Shown here: positions 36,553 to 48,138 of the stretch, in pieces | Position numbering within the stretch: the first letter of the stretch is position 1 | Layout of the letters: every line of letters begins with the position of its first letter | Assembly: GCA_030272155.1 (NCBI GenBank) | Contig: CP126207.1 | Location: 2,914,001-2,978,000 of the forward strand | DNA length: 64,000 nucleotides | Direction: 5' to 3' | Source of the DNA: Tetradesmus obliquus | Lineage: Eukaryota > Chlorophyta > Chlorophyceae > Sphaeropleales > Scenedesmaceae | The notes under the pieces: generated by a model | What the model was told of the DNA's origin: nothing | The model's database searches: none | The model's input: only the letters and a program-made list of their open reading frames with translations | Program-made: the position numbers and the translations under genes

Positions 36553-39500
36553 CCAGCAGCAGCGGGGTGAGTTGCCAGATGCAGGGGCAGGCATGCAGCA
36601 CAGCAACACCACAGAGCTGCAGGCATGTGCAGCAGGGCCAGCTGCTGTTGACAGAGAGTTTGCATATAGCATGTAAGCATGAAAGTATCCTGAGCACACT
36701 GCGTGGCTGATACCCAGCAACGCACATCACAGGGGAGGCCTCCAACCCCACAGATCCCCCGCCCACACTAAACCCCAAACCCAGCAAGGCCGCTAAGCCC
36801 TAAGCCTTTATAACCATCACCTTAACCCCAGTTACCTGAACCACTGCGCCACGTCTCCGCTGATCATGCAGGCCGGCAGCTGTGGGTCGTACGCCACCAC
36901 CAGCGTGTTGCTGCCACCAGCAGACCCTAATCTGCCGCTACACCTAAAACCCTAAACCACAGCCAGATACCACCCTGAACCCTGCCTACCTGAACCACTG
37001 CAGCACGTCGCCGCTGATCATGCAGGCCGGCAGTTCGGGGTCGTAGGCAACAACCAGCGTGTTGCGTGGCAGCCGCCCGCACAGGTGCGCGTGCATCACC
37101 TTGCCACCACTGAAGGGGCCCCTGCAAAAATAAACAGGAAGAAGTGCAAACAGAACGTGTTATCAGTCAGTACGCGCGCATGACCTTGCCGCTGCTAAGC
37201 CAAAAGAAGCAGAACATAACAAGCTAGTGTTTGTCACGGCAGCAGCAGCAGCAACGGTGGCAGCCGCCCGCACAGGTGTGCGTGCATCACCTTGCCGCCG
37301 CTGAAGGGGCCCCTGCAAAGCAGCAACAAAACACAATAATAGATACAAAGGTCAGTAAGACACACGAAGGTTCTGAGTTGGTTCATTCTGTCAGGGGTGG
37401 CAGCCGGTGCGCGTGCATCACCTTGCCGCCGCTGAAGGGGCCCCTGCGGCAGCAAAAAAAGAACAACAAACAAAAGAGTAAGGCTTTAAGGTGGTGCATC
37501 CAGTCGACACTGCACAGGAGGATCCATCAAGCCACAGCCAAAGCAGCACTGCCGCTGCCGCCATTGCCCACCTGCACCAGCCCAGGTGGTTGATGTACAG
37601 CCACAGCGGCTGCTTGGCCCGAATGCCCACGCTGAACATTAAGCCACATTAAACCCTCAACAACAAGCTTGCTAAACCCTGCCAGCCCACCTGCACCAGC
37701 CCAGGTGGTTGATGTACAGCCACAGCGGCTGCTTCGCCCCTATGACCACGCGCCCACCGGCACTGCTAAACCCTCGGCAACAGGACTGCTAAACCCTCGG
37801 CAACAAATCTGCTCAACCCTTGACAACAAGCCTGCTAAACCCTGCCAGCGCACCTGCACCAGCCCAGGTGGTTGATGTACAGCCACAGCGGCTGCTTGGC
37901 CCCTATAGCCACGCGCCCACTGGCACTGCCCACTCCACACAGCCGCTGCAGCGCAGCACGCAGCCGCGCCGCTGCTGCTGCTGCCACCACCCGGCCCTCC
38001 GCAGCACTGCTGCTGCTGCTGCCGCCGCCGCACGCGTCCGCGCCGGCGGCCTCGGGGTCTAAACCCAGCTTGCAGAGGTCGCCCGCTAAACCCTCGGCGG
38101 CGGCTGCGTCAGAGCCTAAACCCTGGCTGGGGGTGAGTGGGTTCCAGTGGGCGGGGCTTGCGCCTGCTGCTGCCAGTGACTGCATGGCTTCCTCTGTCAA
38201 AGGGCAGAAGCGCTGGCCTGCGTGCACTGAGCCGATCAGCTGCCCCAGGGGGCGGTAGAAGGCCAGCTCCTGCAGGGTTTAAGGAGGCAGCAGCAGGAGC
38301 AGGGTTTAGCAATGGCATCGGTGCATGGTGTCCTCAGCGCGGGGGCCATAGCGCGGCCGGCTTGCACTGAGCTGATCAGGGCAGGGTTGTGTCAAAGACC
38401 AGCACCATCTGCCTGTCTGTAACAAGAACATGCTCTCACTGCTTCGTTCGTGTTTAAACAGCATTCATGTTTGAAAGAACTTTGGGGTTTTAGTCGCACC
38501 TGGCGCGCCACGTATGGCAGGTTTTTGTCGATGCCCAGCACCATCTGTGCCGCGCTGAGCGTGCCGCGCCGGCAGAACTCCAGCATCTTGTCAGCAGTGT
38601 AGCTGCCCTTGATCTTGCCCTGCGGCGTGAAAAGAAGTAACATGTTATTATCATGTTAATGTGACCGACAGACAGGAAGGCAGCATGTTGGTTGGGCAGT
38701 CATTCAAGCTCTCAGGCAGGCAGGCAGGCAGGCAGGCAGGCTGGCACAACTGCAGCACCTTCTCCGCGGAGTTGCTGCGCTTGATCTTGCTCCAAAGCAC
38801 CTAAAACCCTGCCTCGGCCCTACAGCAAGTGAAAACCCTCAGCGCTGAACCCTCACCTGCAGGTTGACCACCATCCACACCGGCTGCTCAAAGTCAACCT
38901 CAGCCGCTGCCCTGAACAACCATCCCAGCTACAACCAACCGCCCTGACCAAAGCACCTGAAACCTAAAACCCTCATCCCTACAGCAAGCCAAAACCCTAG
39001 CCACACATACCATAACATATTCACCTGCAGGTTGACCACCATCCACACTGGCTGCTCGAAGTCTGCCTCAGCTTCCGCCCTGAACAGCCGCCCCAGGCTG
39101 CCCACGCTCACACCCAACTCACGAGCCAGCAGCGGCACCTCACTGCTGCTGCTGCTGCTGCTGCCAGCCTCCGCTGCTGCTGCTGCTGCCAGCTTGCCGG
39201 CGCCCTGCTTGGCTGCTGCTGCTGCTGCTGGTGAGGTGGGGGTAGGGGAGGCCAGGCCTGGCCTGCTGCTGCTGGGGCTGGCCAAACTGCTTGAGACGCC
39301 AGGCGAGCCGCCACACACGCTGCTGCGGCGGCGCTGCTGCTGCTGCTGCTGCTCGGATGCAGCTGACGCCGCGTCGGTGTAGGGTTCGAGGTTTAGGCTC
39401 TCCAGGTTGCTAAACCCCGGGGAGGCCATGCCTGGCAGGCGGGGGTTAGGGTCGCAGAGGGCGTGGGGGCCCACAGTGAAGTGGGGCGCGAGTGCTGCTG

Positions 39501-39705
39501 GTAGGGACTGCAGCTCAACTGCCAATCCCTGCTGCTGCTGCTGCTGCTGCTGCTGCTCGGTTGCCGCGATTGTGGTGTTGTTGTCGCTGCTGCTGCTGCT
39601 GCTGCTGGTGGCTGCGTGTTGCTGCTCAGCTGGCTGGAGAAGCGCGGGTGATGCTGCTGCTGCTGTTGCTGTTGCTGGGGTGCCCTGCTGCTGGCTGCTT
39701 GTCAT
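34540..39705 (-). CDS. protein with two GYF-like modules and a Gln/Ala-rich tail, six exons
   Basis: Exons (minus): up to about 39,705..39,025, then 38,619..38,500, 38,269..37,854, 37,121..36,990, 36,193..36,094 and 35,766..34,540; phases agree throughout. Two repeats of a GYF-like pattern can be read. One is QPVWMVVNLQGKIKGSY…KMLEFCRRGTLSAAQMVLGI with a following YRPLGQLI; the other is QPLWLYINHLGW…GPFSGGKVMHAH…GRLPRNTLVVAYD with FRPLGALLDNVANG. GYF domains bind proline-rich ligands in splicing and translational-repression factors; the canonical GYF tripeptide itself is replaced. The last exon is about 400 residues rich in Gln, Ala, Met and Ser and probably disordered. The ATG at 39,705 (MTSSQQQG) is the first methionine codon in the open frame. 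The frame stays open to about 39,774, so the true start may be in a missed upstream exon. The function is unknown to me. Confidence 0.7.
36250..36493 (-). repeat. three exon-edge echoes, GYF-gene exon 5 (acceptor side)
   Basis: Minus-strand copies beginning after CTGCAG at 36,493, 36,400 and 36,289 repeat the PLGALLDN(V/I)ANG coding and then diverge. The full exon begins at 36,193. All are flanked by CAG runs on the plus strand (CTG in the sense direction). Confidence 0.93.
36836..36910 (-). repeat. exon-edge echo, GYF-gene exon 4 (donor side)
   Basis: Repeats the coding for NTLVVAYDP-LPACMISGDV-QWF and ends at TTCAG|GTAACT, downstream in the sense direction of the genuine exon 4 (37,121-36,990). 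Confidence 0.93.
37258..37443 (-). repeat. two exon-edge echoes, GYF-gene exon 4 (acceptor side)
   Basis: Starting after GCAG at 37,443 and 37,322 (minus), both repeat GPFSGGKVMHAH coding. One continues to LCGRLP; the other loses it sooner. The full exon starts at 37,121. Confidence 0.93.
37572..37746 (-). repeat. two exon-edge echoes, GYF-gene exon 3 (donor side)
   Basis: Minus copies of the QPLWLYINHLGWC coding end at GTGCAG|GTGGG at 37,691 and 37,572. The genuine exon ends at 37,854 with GTGCGC. Confidence 0.93.
38330..38412 (-). repeat. degenerate echo near the GYF-gene exon 2/3 intron
   Basis: On the minus strand the piece resembles the end of exon 2 (QMVL..D..LP) fused to an early piece of exon 3 (LI.SV.AG..). 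It carries a stop and so is not coding. Confidence 0.55.
38716..38740 (+). repeat. (CAGG)n run
   Basis: A short perfect CAGG tetranucleotide run in an intron of the GYF-like gene. Confidence 0.85.
38744..38796 (-). repeat. exon-edge echo, GYF-gene exon 2 (acceptor side)
   Basis: Coding for SKIKRSNSAEKVLQLC on the minus strand is a diverged copy of the exon 2 start (GKIKGSYTADKMLEFC). Confidence 0.75.
38857..38916 (-). repeat. exon-edge echo, GYF-gene exon 1 (donor side)
   Basis: Repeats FEQPVWMVVNLQ coding, ending CTGCAG|GTGAGG. The genuine exon ends at 39,025 with GTGAAT. Confidence 0.93.
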
Positions 39706-39966
39706 ACCTTGCAGGAAGGACACAGCTGCTGAACACAATTGCTGCTGCTGCTGCTGCTGCTGCCGCACGTGTCCTGGGGTTTGGTGGTCCCAGGGTTGAG
39801 GTGTGGCTGCGGGCAGGGTTTACCCTAACAAGCTGCGGGCAGGGTTCAGGTGTTGTTTGGACAGGGAACCCCCAAGCTGCCCGCGAGTTGTGCGCGCTGG
39901 CGCGCTGCCTTTTTGCCGAGTGCGCTAGCTAGCGCCTCATAAGCCGCCTGAGGCCAGGTTACTAAC

Positions 39967-40320
39967 CTAGTAGGACATGCCTGGCGCCCTGCTGTGCGGC
40001 GCTGCTGCTGGCGCGCCCATGCGCTGCTGCTGCTGGTGTGATGTCTCAGCTGCTGTGAAGTCCTGCCGTTCCTGCAAGCGCGTTGCACAGCAGCGGCATG
40101 GGGCGGGGCAGGGGGGCTGCAAGGTCAACGCAAAGTCAAACACAGCTGCGCGGCTTCCCCTGCAGATGCATTGGCTGCAGTGTGCTGCGGTGATGGCAAG
40201 GCCCATTGCTGCTAGCGTATTGGCAGACTGAATAGCACACAAGCAACGGGATGGTGGGTGTCCAGGTGTCGTGCCTGCTGCTGCTGTCGATGCTGGCGAC
40301 ATGATATGCTGCGAGGTCAC
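39967..40320 (-). CDS. possible upstream exon or small hypothetical ORF
   Basis: An open minus-strand frame of about 117 codons just upstream of the GYF-like gene, ending at 39,967 in TAG. It has several Cys pairs (HCSQCIC, PAPCRCC) that could suggest a metal site, but spacing is irregular. A GTTAGT follows the stop. I cannot join it in frame to the GYF-like exons, so it is either an unrelated ORF, a 5' UTR part, or chance. Confidence 0.25.
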   Translation of the reverse strand: MTSQHIMSPASTAAAGTTPGHPPSRCLCAIQSANTLAAMGLAITAAHCSQCICRGSRAAVFDFALTLQPPCPAPCRCCATRLQERQDFTAAETSHQQQQRMGAPAAAPHSRAPGMSY

Positions 40321-41621
40321 ACGTCGCTGGACGCGTGCAGCTGCTTTCTAGTGTTTTAAACGGTAGATATCTTGGGAGCGCTCGGACACGCTGGACGCGC
40401 CATCCCAGCTATTCTACCCATTCCAATGCCGTGTGCAAAGTTGAGGGATCCCCGGTAATGAAGCCATGTATACTTTGATAAAGCTAGCACATGCAGATTG
40501 TCAGCAGGGAGAACAGGCACAGCTTTCGACGGGTGGGGCCGGTCTGCTTACGCACAAACTCAAAGTTGGAGGGCTGGCAAACACATACGGCCTCGAGAAG
40601 CCTTCTAAAGATTTGCCACAGCTTACAAAGCAATATCGAGCATTTTAGTCGGCCTGATCTGTGCCGGCCGGCAAACTCCCAGAGTCAAAACTCACGGTTG
40701 CCCTCTAAAGCCCTTTGCGTGCGCTGAAAAAGCCTCTGAACTACTCAAACTTCGTTTATGGCAGCTGATGTCGTAGTAGATGTTACACCAGGACTGGCCG
40801 CAGCACCTATTTTAGAAGGTTTTGTTCATGAATTGCAGTGTTCAAGAACCTATCATCAAGGTAATTGATCAGTGGTTATGCAAGTAGGACCGTCTCACTT
40901 GCCTACGCCCTCTCACTGGACATGAACTTGGCGAGGTCCCACGTAACACCTGTACTGCAGGGCAGCAGTCTGCCTCAGGACCCGCCCGCTTAGGCTTGTA
41001 TTTCCCTGTTTAACTTTTGATTAGCATAACGTAACGTTAAGAACCTTGCAAATGCGCAGGGATGCTTCGTAAACTTGCTTGCTTTTGTACAGTGTTGATA
41101 CTTGACATACAATAAAACCAAACAGTTTTAAACATTAGTATAATACTATCTCAGAAGTTCCAGGCAAACGCAAGCCATCACAAAGGAGAAGGTTTGTGCA
41201 CGTCCATCCGTCGTAAGGATGATACCATGCGAAAGCGTCACAGCTTCGACACGAATGGCTTATTAAACTCTAGCAAGCAATGTTTACGACTAGCAGCAAC
41301 ATTTCGTTGAAGGCTGAGATTATCATCAAAGCTCTTGGCAGTGTTTCACGGCTCTTACATTTTGTCGATCTTATTTACATAAAACCAAAACTTGAACAGA
41401 GCATTTGGCAAGCGTGCACGCCGCCGCGATACACATGTAACCCCCGTGACACCACGTGCCCTGCCGGTGAAACAGTAGTTCTCTCAATGGCAAGCGCTCC
41501 AGCCATAGACGGTCAAAGAACTAGTTGTTATTCTCGTCAAGTGTGATAGTTGGGTTCATCCACATTTCTACCAGGATCAAATTTTGGTGCCCGTGACTCG
41601 TGACATGACCAGGCAGTGCAG

Positions 41622-41910
41622 TGAGTGCAGTGCAGTGCAGCGCTGCCACCAGCAGCTGTGGGCTGCCGTGTTCGTTGCTCTGAGTCGGTACTGGCGGGAT
41701 GCGAGCAATCATGTAGCAGCTGCACGGTGCTTGCTTCAGCGGCTGCCAGCCAGCCACTGGGTGGCCCACTGGCCCACTGGGCTGAGCAGCGGCTGCCAGG
41801 CAGACTGTGTACTACTGTGTCTGCTGGAGCCTGGCAGCAGCCGCTGGCGCTGCGCATCATGGGCAGCCACGGCATGACAGCGGAGGAGGCTGGGCTGATG
41901 TTCGCGTAGT
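41622..41910 (+). pseudogene. possible orphan 3' exons
   Basis: After a GCAG, one frame reads CHQQLWAAVFVALSRYWRDA and continues for about 50 codons with protein-like composition. After a second GCAG another frame reads PLALRIMGSHGMTAEEAG and ends at a TAG near 41,910. I do not recognise the protein and see no 5' part, so this may be a gene relic or chance. Confidence 0.25.
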
Positions 41911-41964
41911 CAGGATCAGTGGCTGGTTGCCGTAGCGCAGCATGCCGTGCCAGCTGGCTGCAGC

Positions 41965-42115
41965 CTGACTGAGTGCGCTAGCGTTACTGGCCAACTTGGC
42001 ATGTTCCATTATCCACTATCTACTGGATTTTAAATCATGTGGTTACCCAATGAGCCTGTCATTGATGGCTCAATATTGGCTCGAAAACCAGCTGTAGTGG
42101 GAGATTTAATACACA
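41965..42115 (+). repeat. interspersed repeat R1, copy 1
   Basis: Shares ACTGGCCAA, ACCCAATGAGCCTGTCATTG and ATTGGCTCGAA with 54,300-54,425. The element is unidentified. Confidence 0.75.
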
Positions 42116-43165
42116 TGTAATTAAGACACACAGTTACAGTCGTTTCGTTGAACACAACCCGCATAGCCAACTTCAAGCACAGAGTCACGCAGTGGTGACT
42201 TGTAAGCAGCTGTCAGAGCCGGGAACCTGATTCTTTGTGGGTCCCATGCCGCACTCACAGATCTACAAACACTGTCAATGCCTTCAGTCCACAACACAGT
42301 GAGACTGCTGCCTCAGAGAGATGGATGTTGGATGCTCTAGCTATGCACATACAGCAGTTGCATGGCACAGGCTGAACATTAGACTTTACGTGTGGCACAC
42401 ACTACTTTCCCCCTCCACAAGGGAAGCCTGTGACCATGCAACAAGCAAAACCACGCAGGCTGCCAGAAAAAAACTCAGTACCTCTCACAAACCTGAGGAA
42501 ACTGACAGCAAGCCAGGGTGCGCTGACAAAAGAAACCAAGCAGTCACAGACATGCAGAGCTCAGGGTACCAGCCTGAACACGCACGCGATAGCAGATGAC
42601 ACACAGCATCTGATCTGGTCATAAGAACAATGTAACACCGCGCACCATAACTACCCAGCCATACACGGAAGCACAAGGCGCTGCCCTTGTACAGTTGGAG
42701 CAACTGTCGAGACAATAAAGCCACCGAGAGAATAGGCCATCCTAGGGTAGGCCAGCCAAGGGCCAACAAACCCATGTAAAACACCATAAACCAGGGGTGG
42801 GAGAGGCCAACAAAGGCAAACAAACCCATAACAAGGGGTCTTCCAGGGGGTGGCGACTGTGAACTGCTACAACTTAATAACAGACTAACAGAGCTGACGG
42901 CATCACAAAAGCCAGAGAAACACACCACCAAAGAGGCTGTGTGCACGAGCAGCCTATGAAGGGGACACAACCAATGCCCGACAGCCTTTCACACAGTGAC
43001 ACAAATTGACATGCTACACAGCTGTTAACATGGAATTTGCAGAGTTTCATCATGTGGTTACCAGCTGTAGAAGGACGGGTTTCATACATCTCCAGGATCC
43101 CGCAGGATGCTGGTAATGGCACAGCTGCGCACCTCCCCCGAACGTTTATCCAGCGGCGGCTGATC

Positions 43166-43215
43166 ACAGAGAGTTTGCATATAGCATGCAAGCATGTAGA
43201 CATCCTGAGCACTTG
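43166..43215 (+). repeat. interspersed repeat R3, copy 2
   Basis: The stretch with AGAGAGTTTGCATATAGCAT and TCCTGAGCAC also occurs at about 36,651-36,696, upstream of the GYF-gene exon 5 echoes. Confidence 0.75.
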
Positions 43216-43815
43216 CGATCAAAATGTGCGTCAAAATCATCGACTTGGCAGGACTGGAAAAGACAAAACGATTCACGAGAAGCCTGAGCAAACACCCTGC
43301 GCGTCAGCCAGCACAAGTCATCAAGCAACATGAAACGTATCACCTGAATGGCGCCATTCCGCCGGTAGCATGCGGCTCAGCTGTTGCTCCAGGTGCTCCA
43401 GGTCAGACCGCTGAGATATGCTGGACCAGAAGACCCCGCACATGCCATGACAGGTCATCACCTGGTGCTCCGAGTGGTGTGTGTTTTCGTCGTGTAACAC
43501 ACACAGCGTGACAGGCTACCAGTGCGCTACACTGCCTGCAACATCTGGCGCACACAACCCCTTGTGAGGTTGATGGCCAAGGCCACCGTTTGTGACAAAC
43601 TGTGAGTTACACTACGGGAACACAGCCCGTTCTTAAAGCGTCAAAGCATCGAGTCAAGGCACCTTGCACGGGGTTTGCTGCCAGCAGTAGTCGGACTACG
43701 CCACTCGACTTGCGGGCTGTGGCTTGCGCCGACCAAGGCAGCACAGCACAGAGCACCCACGTCAGCCCTGGACACCAGCATGCCATGCGCAGCAGCCTCG
43801 ATGTAAGCACATAAT

Positions 43816-43816
<1 letters not shown>

Positions 43817-43856
<40 letters not shown>

Positions 43857-43857
43857 T
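43817..43857 (+). repeat. (GCA)n microsatellite
   Basis: A CAG/GCA triplet run of about 13 units outside any recognised gene. Confidence 0.85.
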
Positions 43858-44594
43858 GTATCGCAGCTTCAAGCATGGCTCTGTCCAGCCTATGCATAGG
43901 CTCCCCGCCAGCTGTGACTGCCGGTGGATAGTGAGACACCAGGTCTGTTGCCGGCGTCTGCGCCAGGGGCACAGCGACGCACTCACTTGATGCCATGCTG
44001 CCGGACAGCCGTGCCTACATGAACAGCCCACTCGGAGTGCCAGGAGACTTGGGTGGGGTTCTTCTGGTCCAGTATTGCTTGAAGGAGACAGAGACACCTG
44101 AAGGTCTGCTGCCGGCGTCTGCGCCAGCCTGGTTGTCACTGGGCGTCTGCGCCAGCCTGGTTGTCACTGGGCGTCTGCGCCAGCCTGGTTGTCACTAGGC
44201 GGCGGGGGGCACAGCGACGCTGCTGGTTGAGGCAGCATGCTGACACAGCATGCATTGCACACCTGCTATGGCTGGATGGCTCAGCCCTAGCTGTGACTGT
44301 TGGTAGGTACAGAGACACCCGAAGGTCTGCTGCTGTGCTGCCGGCGTCTGCACCGGGGGCACAGCGACGCTGCTGGTTGAGGCAGCATTTTTCTGTTGGG
44401 TTCTGCCAGTGCACAGCTGTATTTAAACAGAAAAGTAATATGACTGGTTGCAAGCTACTTGACGTTCAGTTCAAATGTCCCTACTGGTTTGAGTCTGAAA
44501 TAGTCTAACAGGCGCTGCTCTGCCAGTGCACAGCTGAACTCATGGACAACGCAGAACTCTTGTACAACGCAGAACTCTTGTACAACGCAGAACT

Positions 44595-44892
44595 CATGTA
44601 CACCCTGGTCAAGCTTTGCTTGAAGGCGCGCAGCTGTGCATTACCAGCGTCCTGCGGGACCCTGGCTTTGTCAAAGTTCGTCCGTACACTCTCTGTCGAC
44701 AGCAGCGCCACAAATGCGTGCCAATGCCGAGCCTTGCTGCATGACAGCGCTGCCAGCAGGCGGCGGGCGGGCTGACGAGCGCCTCGCACCATGCTGCGCA
44801 CAGCGGCGGGGGTCTTCTGGCTCAGCATTGCTTGAAGGTGCGCAGCTGTGCATGAGCAGCGTCCTTCGGGATCCTGGCTTTGTCTAGGAATC
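44595..44892 (+). repeat. interspersed repeat R2, two direct copies
   Basis: About 44,605-44,690 and 44,826-44,890 share GCTTGAAGG, GCGCAGCTGTGCAT, AGCGTCCT and CCTGGCTTTGTC. Inverted copies lie at about 43,085-43,145 and 54,536-54,620. Confidence 0.8.
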
Positions 44893-46534
44893 GTCATTTT
44901 ACATGCTGCGCACAGCGGCGGCAGCTGCACCTGCAGCAGTGGCACTCAGTGCCAGGCGTGCAGGAAATTGCTGATGCTTGCGGAACACACTCCAGACCCT
45001 GGGGTCAGGCCTTACTATGCGGGCTGCAGTGTTGCTGCTGCTGCTGCTGCTGCTGACTGTACCTGCAACAGCAGCGTCACGTTGCTTGTACCGCAGCTCA
45101 GCACCTCATGGTGGCAGCTGGTCCAATCATTCCAGCCTCACGTGATCTAGCGGTGAGCGGCACACGACATTGCTGCTGTGGCCAACAGCGTGCAGCACTT
45201 CAACTCAGCCAGACACGCTGAGGCCGAAACTTTGCTGACTCCTCACCGCAGAACACGCATGCTGTGCCTGCACGCGCCTGCATGACAGCGCTGCGTCAGC
45301 AGTGCGCTCGCTGCGGCTTGTCGCATGTGCGAGCGCAGCCGGTGCAGCTAACCTCATCATGATGATTCAACACTTGAGACGTGTATAACAGCATGCGCCA
45401 GCAGTGTGGTCGCTGCAGCCCGTCACATACGCCAGCGCAACCGGTGTTGCCAGCCGCTGCTGGTTATGGGCAGTGCTGCACTGGGCTGCTGCGGCTGCCG
45501 CAGCCAAATGGCTTGGGGTGATGCCCAGCCATTTGGGGTGATGCCCAGCCTGGCGGCCAGCGGCTGGCTTCTCACTCCGGCTCGCACCAACGTGGCAGCC
45601 ACGGTTTGAGTGTTTACACAAAGGGAACACAGCCGGTGTAGTCACTGCTGCGGTAGCAATTACTGTTGCAACCATCATATGTGTGTGCCAAGCTGGTCGC
45701 TGTGTCAGCTGGCCCAAATGCGGCAATATCAGACAACATCAGTCGTCCTTTGAGAGCACATGCATCCAATGCTGCGGTGCGTGGCGCCTGGCCCGTGCAC
45801 AGCCCGGCAAACCGCAGCAGCATCGCAGCGCAGTTGTCACATGGTCACTTGCCATGCTGCAGCTTGCCAGCAGCCTTCACAGTAGTACAGCATTCCAGTA
45901 GCTGTACTACAGATGGGGCGTGCCCCACACATTGGCAGTCACTGGCAGACGGCCTGCCAGCGCAGCCGCTGTTGGGGCAGCCACTGCTGCAATCCGCGCA
46001 GCCGCTCAGCAGTCCACCATGGTGGAAAGGCTGCCGGGCAGCCCTGGGCTGCTGCGGCTGCTGCGCTCTGCGCAGCGCAGCGTGGCACCTCAAGCTGGCA
46101 GGCAAACTGCTTGGGGTGATGCCATGCCTTCTGACAGAGCCACAGTCAAGAAAAAAAGCCACAGTCATGATCCTGGAGCCCACTGGTTCAGGCAGCAGTG
46201 ACAGAACCCATGGCTTGAAACACGCAGTGATGCCCCTGACAGCCGCAGCACTGCGGCAGCCGCGCCTCACCCGCAGCACTGCGGCACTGCAGCAGCAGCC
46301 GTACACTCAGCCTGACGGCTAGCCCTGCTGGCTCTGCGATGTGTGGCAGCGTTTTGGTACCAGGGCGGAGCGTGGAAGTGTGGCGGTGTGGAGCACCACA
46401 GCAGCACCAGCAGCAGGCTTCAAAAGCAGCCCGTCACAACCCACAGCCAACCCTTGACACGCATCTACAGCGCTCCAAGCATTGGCAATGCACCTGCCCG
46501 CCCAAGCCTGTGCCTGCCAGCCTGCCAGGCCGCC

Positions 46535-46536
<2 letters not shown>

Positions 46537-46610
<74 letters not shown>
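46537..46610 (+). repeat. (CCTGTG)n hexanucleotide repeat
   Basis: About twelve perfect units. It makes long spurious frames (PV, QA or TG dipeptides) on both strands. Confidence 0.92.
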
Positions 46611-46612
<2 letters not shown>

Positions 46613-47487
46613 CCTGCACCCGCCCAAGCCTGAGCCTGCCAGCCTGCCAGCCTGGCTGGGTGGCAGCAGCTGCGGCTGGCCCCAGTGCACTGGGGCCGCC
46701 CCAGGTGGTCGGCCAGGCATGGACTGCCGGCTGCCAGCGCAGCAGCAGCAGCAGCAGCACGGCGCAGCCAGTAGGCACACCCGGCTGGCGTTGGGTCTGG
46801 CGCGCAGTGCGGAGCGCAGTGTCAGCTGCTGCCAATCTGCAGAGCCTGCCAGCACTTCCTGCCAGGCTGAAGTGATGGCAAGGCACTTGCCATCAAGTTG
46901 CAACTTGATGCAATTGCAATTGCTTGAAGCGAGGCACCATCTTTTCCCTGTTAGCTGTTGGCAGAAACCGGCAGTGATGCCAACTACAATACAACAGAGA
47001 TGTGCAGTGCCAGTTTCACCAGCACAATCTGCCAAGCCTGCCAGCACTTCCTGCCAGGCTGGCCAGCCCTGGAGCGATATGCCCCGACTGTATTTTTCTG
47101 TCAGATGTTGGCACTCGGCCAAGCCAGCGGCAAATTTTAAGCTACGAATTAAATTGGGAGCTGTGCAGGGCTATTGTTATCAGCAGCACTGCAGAAGCTT
47201 GCCACACTTGCCCCATCATGGCATGTTCTTTGGGCTGGGTTTTAAGCCAGCTGCAGTGGGACCCTAGCAGCACATTGCCGCTTAGGAATCCGAGGCAGGC
47301 GACTGCAGCACATTGCGTGTGTTGACGTGAACTATCAACGACCTGCGTGTGATCAAAGGCTGCCCCGCAGAGTTGCCCAACCACCTGACCATGGTACTGC
47401 TCTGCTCCTGCCTTCTGCTTGCCGGCTATTCGAACGTGTCAATGAGTCGATAATCGCTGATATGCGTTTGAAAACTACGTGTTGCAG

Positions 47488-48104
47488 GGGAACCCCTATC
47501 TGCTGGTGTACAACGCGGCCCTGACCGCAGGCTGGTGAGCGAGCCGCAGCGATCACCACTGCGGAAGCCGCTTGATTCGTTTCTTTGGTTTGCTGTTATG
47601 CTTAGAAGTGTGTGCACGCAGCTGCTGGTGACGCAGGCGCAGCAGGCACAGTAGGCCTGGCTCAACCGTCACTAGCAGGCCAAGCAGCAGCTTGCCGCAA
47701 AGCATGTCTGTGCCAGCTGTTGATTTTATCTCACTCAGTATTAATGTCCAGGTAACTTTAGTGTAGCTGTCGGCAGATGGTCATCAGCCATGCCACAACC
47801 AGACAGCAGCAGCATGCACAGCAGCAGTGGGACACGTTGCGCTGCTGATGATGCAGCGATCGCAGCGTGGCGACAGCCGCTTGCATGATCAACGTCCCTG
47901 GTCAGTAACCTCCACTATAGAGGCATCTGTTTACTGTTTTCAGCACAGCCATCAGAGTGTTGTACCATGCGGCATGCCGCCCTAACTGCAATAGCATGTT
48001 GCCTTGCACTCGACAGCATGCAGCTCTCCTGGCACCCTCTCCCTCTCTTCCTCCCTCTCTCTCTTATTGTCTCTCTCTCTGCTTTTTCTTTCTCCGTCCA
48101 TCAA

Positions 48105-48138
<34 letters not shown>

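Larger units (their letters stand above)
40321..47487. other. 7 kb interval without a clear gene
   Basis: Mostly interspersed repeat pieces, microsatellites and moderately AT-rich unique sequence (40.4-41.5 kb). The open frames at 43.6-47.1 kb follow repeats rather than conserved proteins. Part of it must hold the promoter and first exon of the PAS2-like gene. Confidence 0.5.

Noticed and set aside
44505-44945. Minus-strand ORF of 146 codons
   Set aside because: It is covered by two copies of repeat R2, and its composition follows the repeat, not a protein family.
46319-47122. Minus-strand ORF of 267 codons with QA repeats
   Set aside because: The frame is kept open by the (CCTGTG)n hexanucleotide and has no recognisable protein part.
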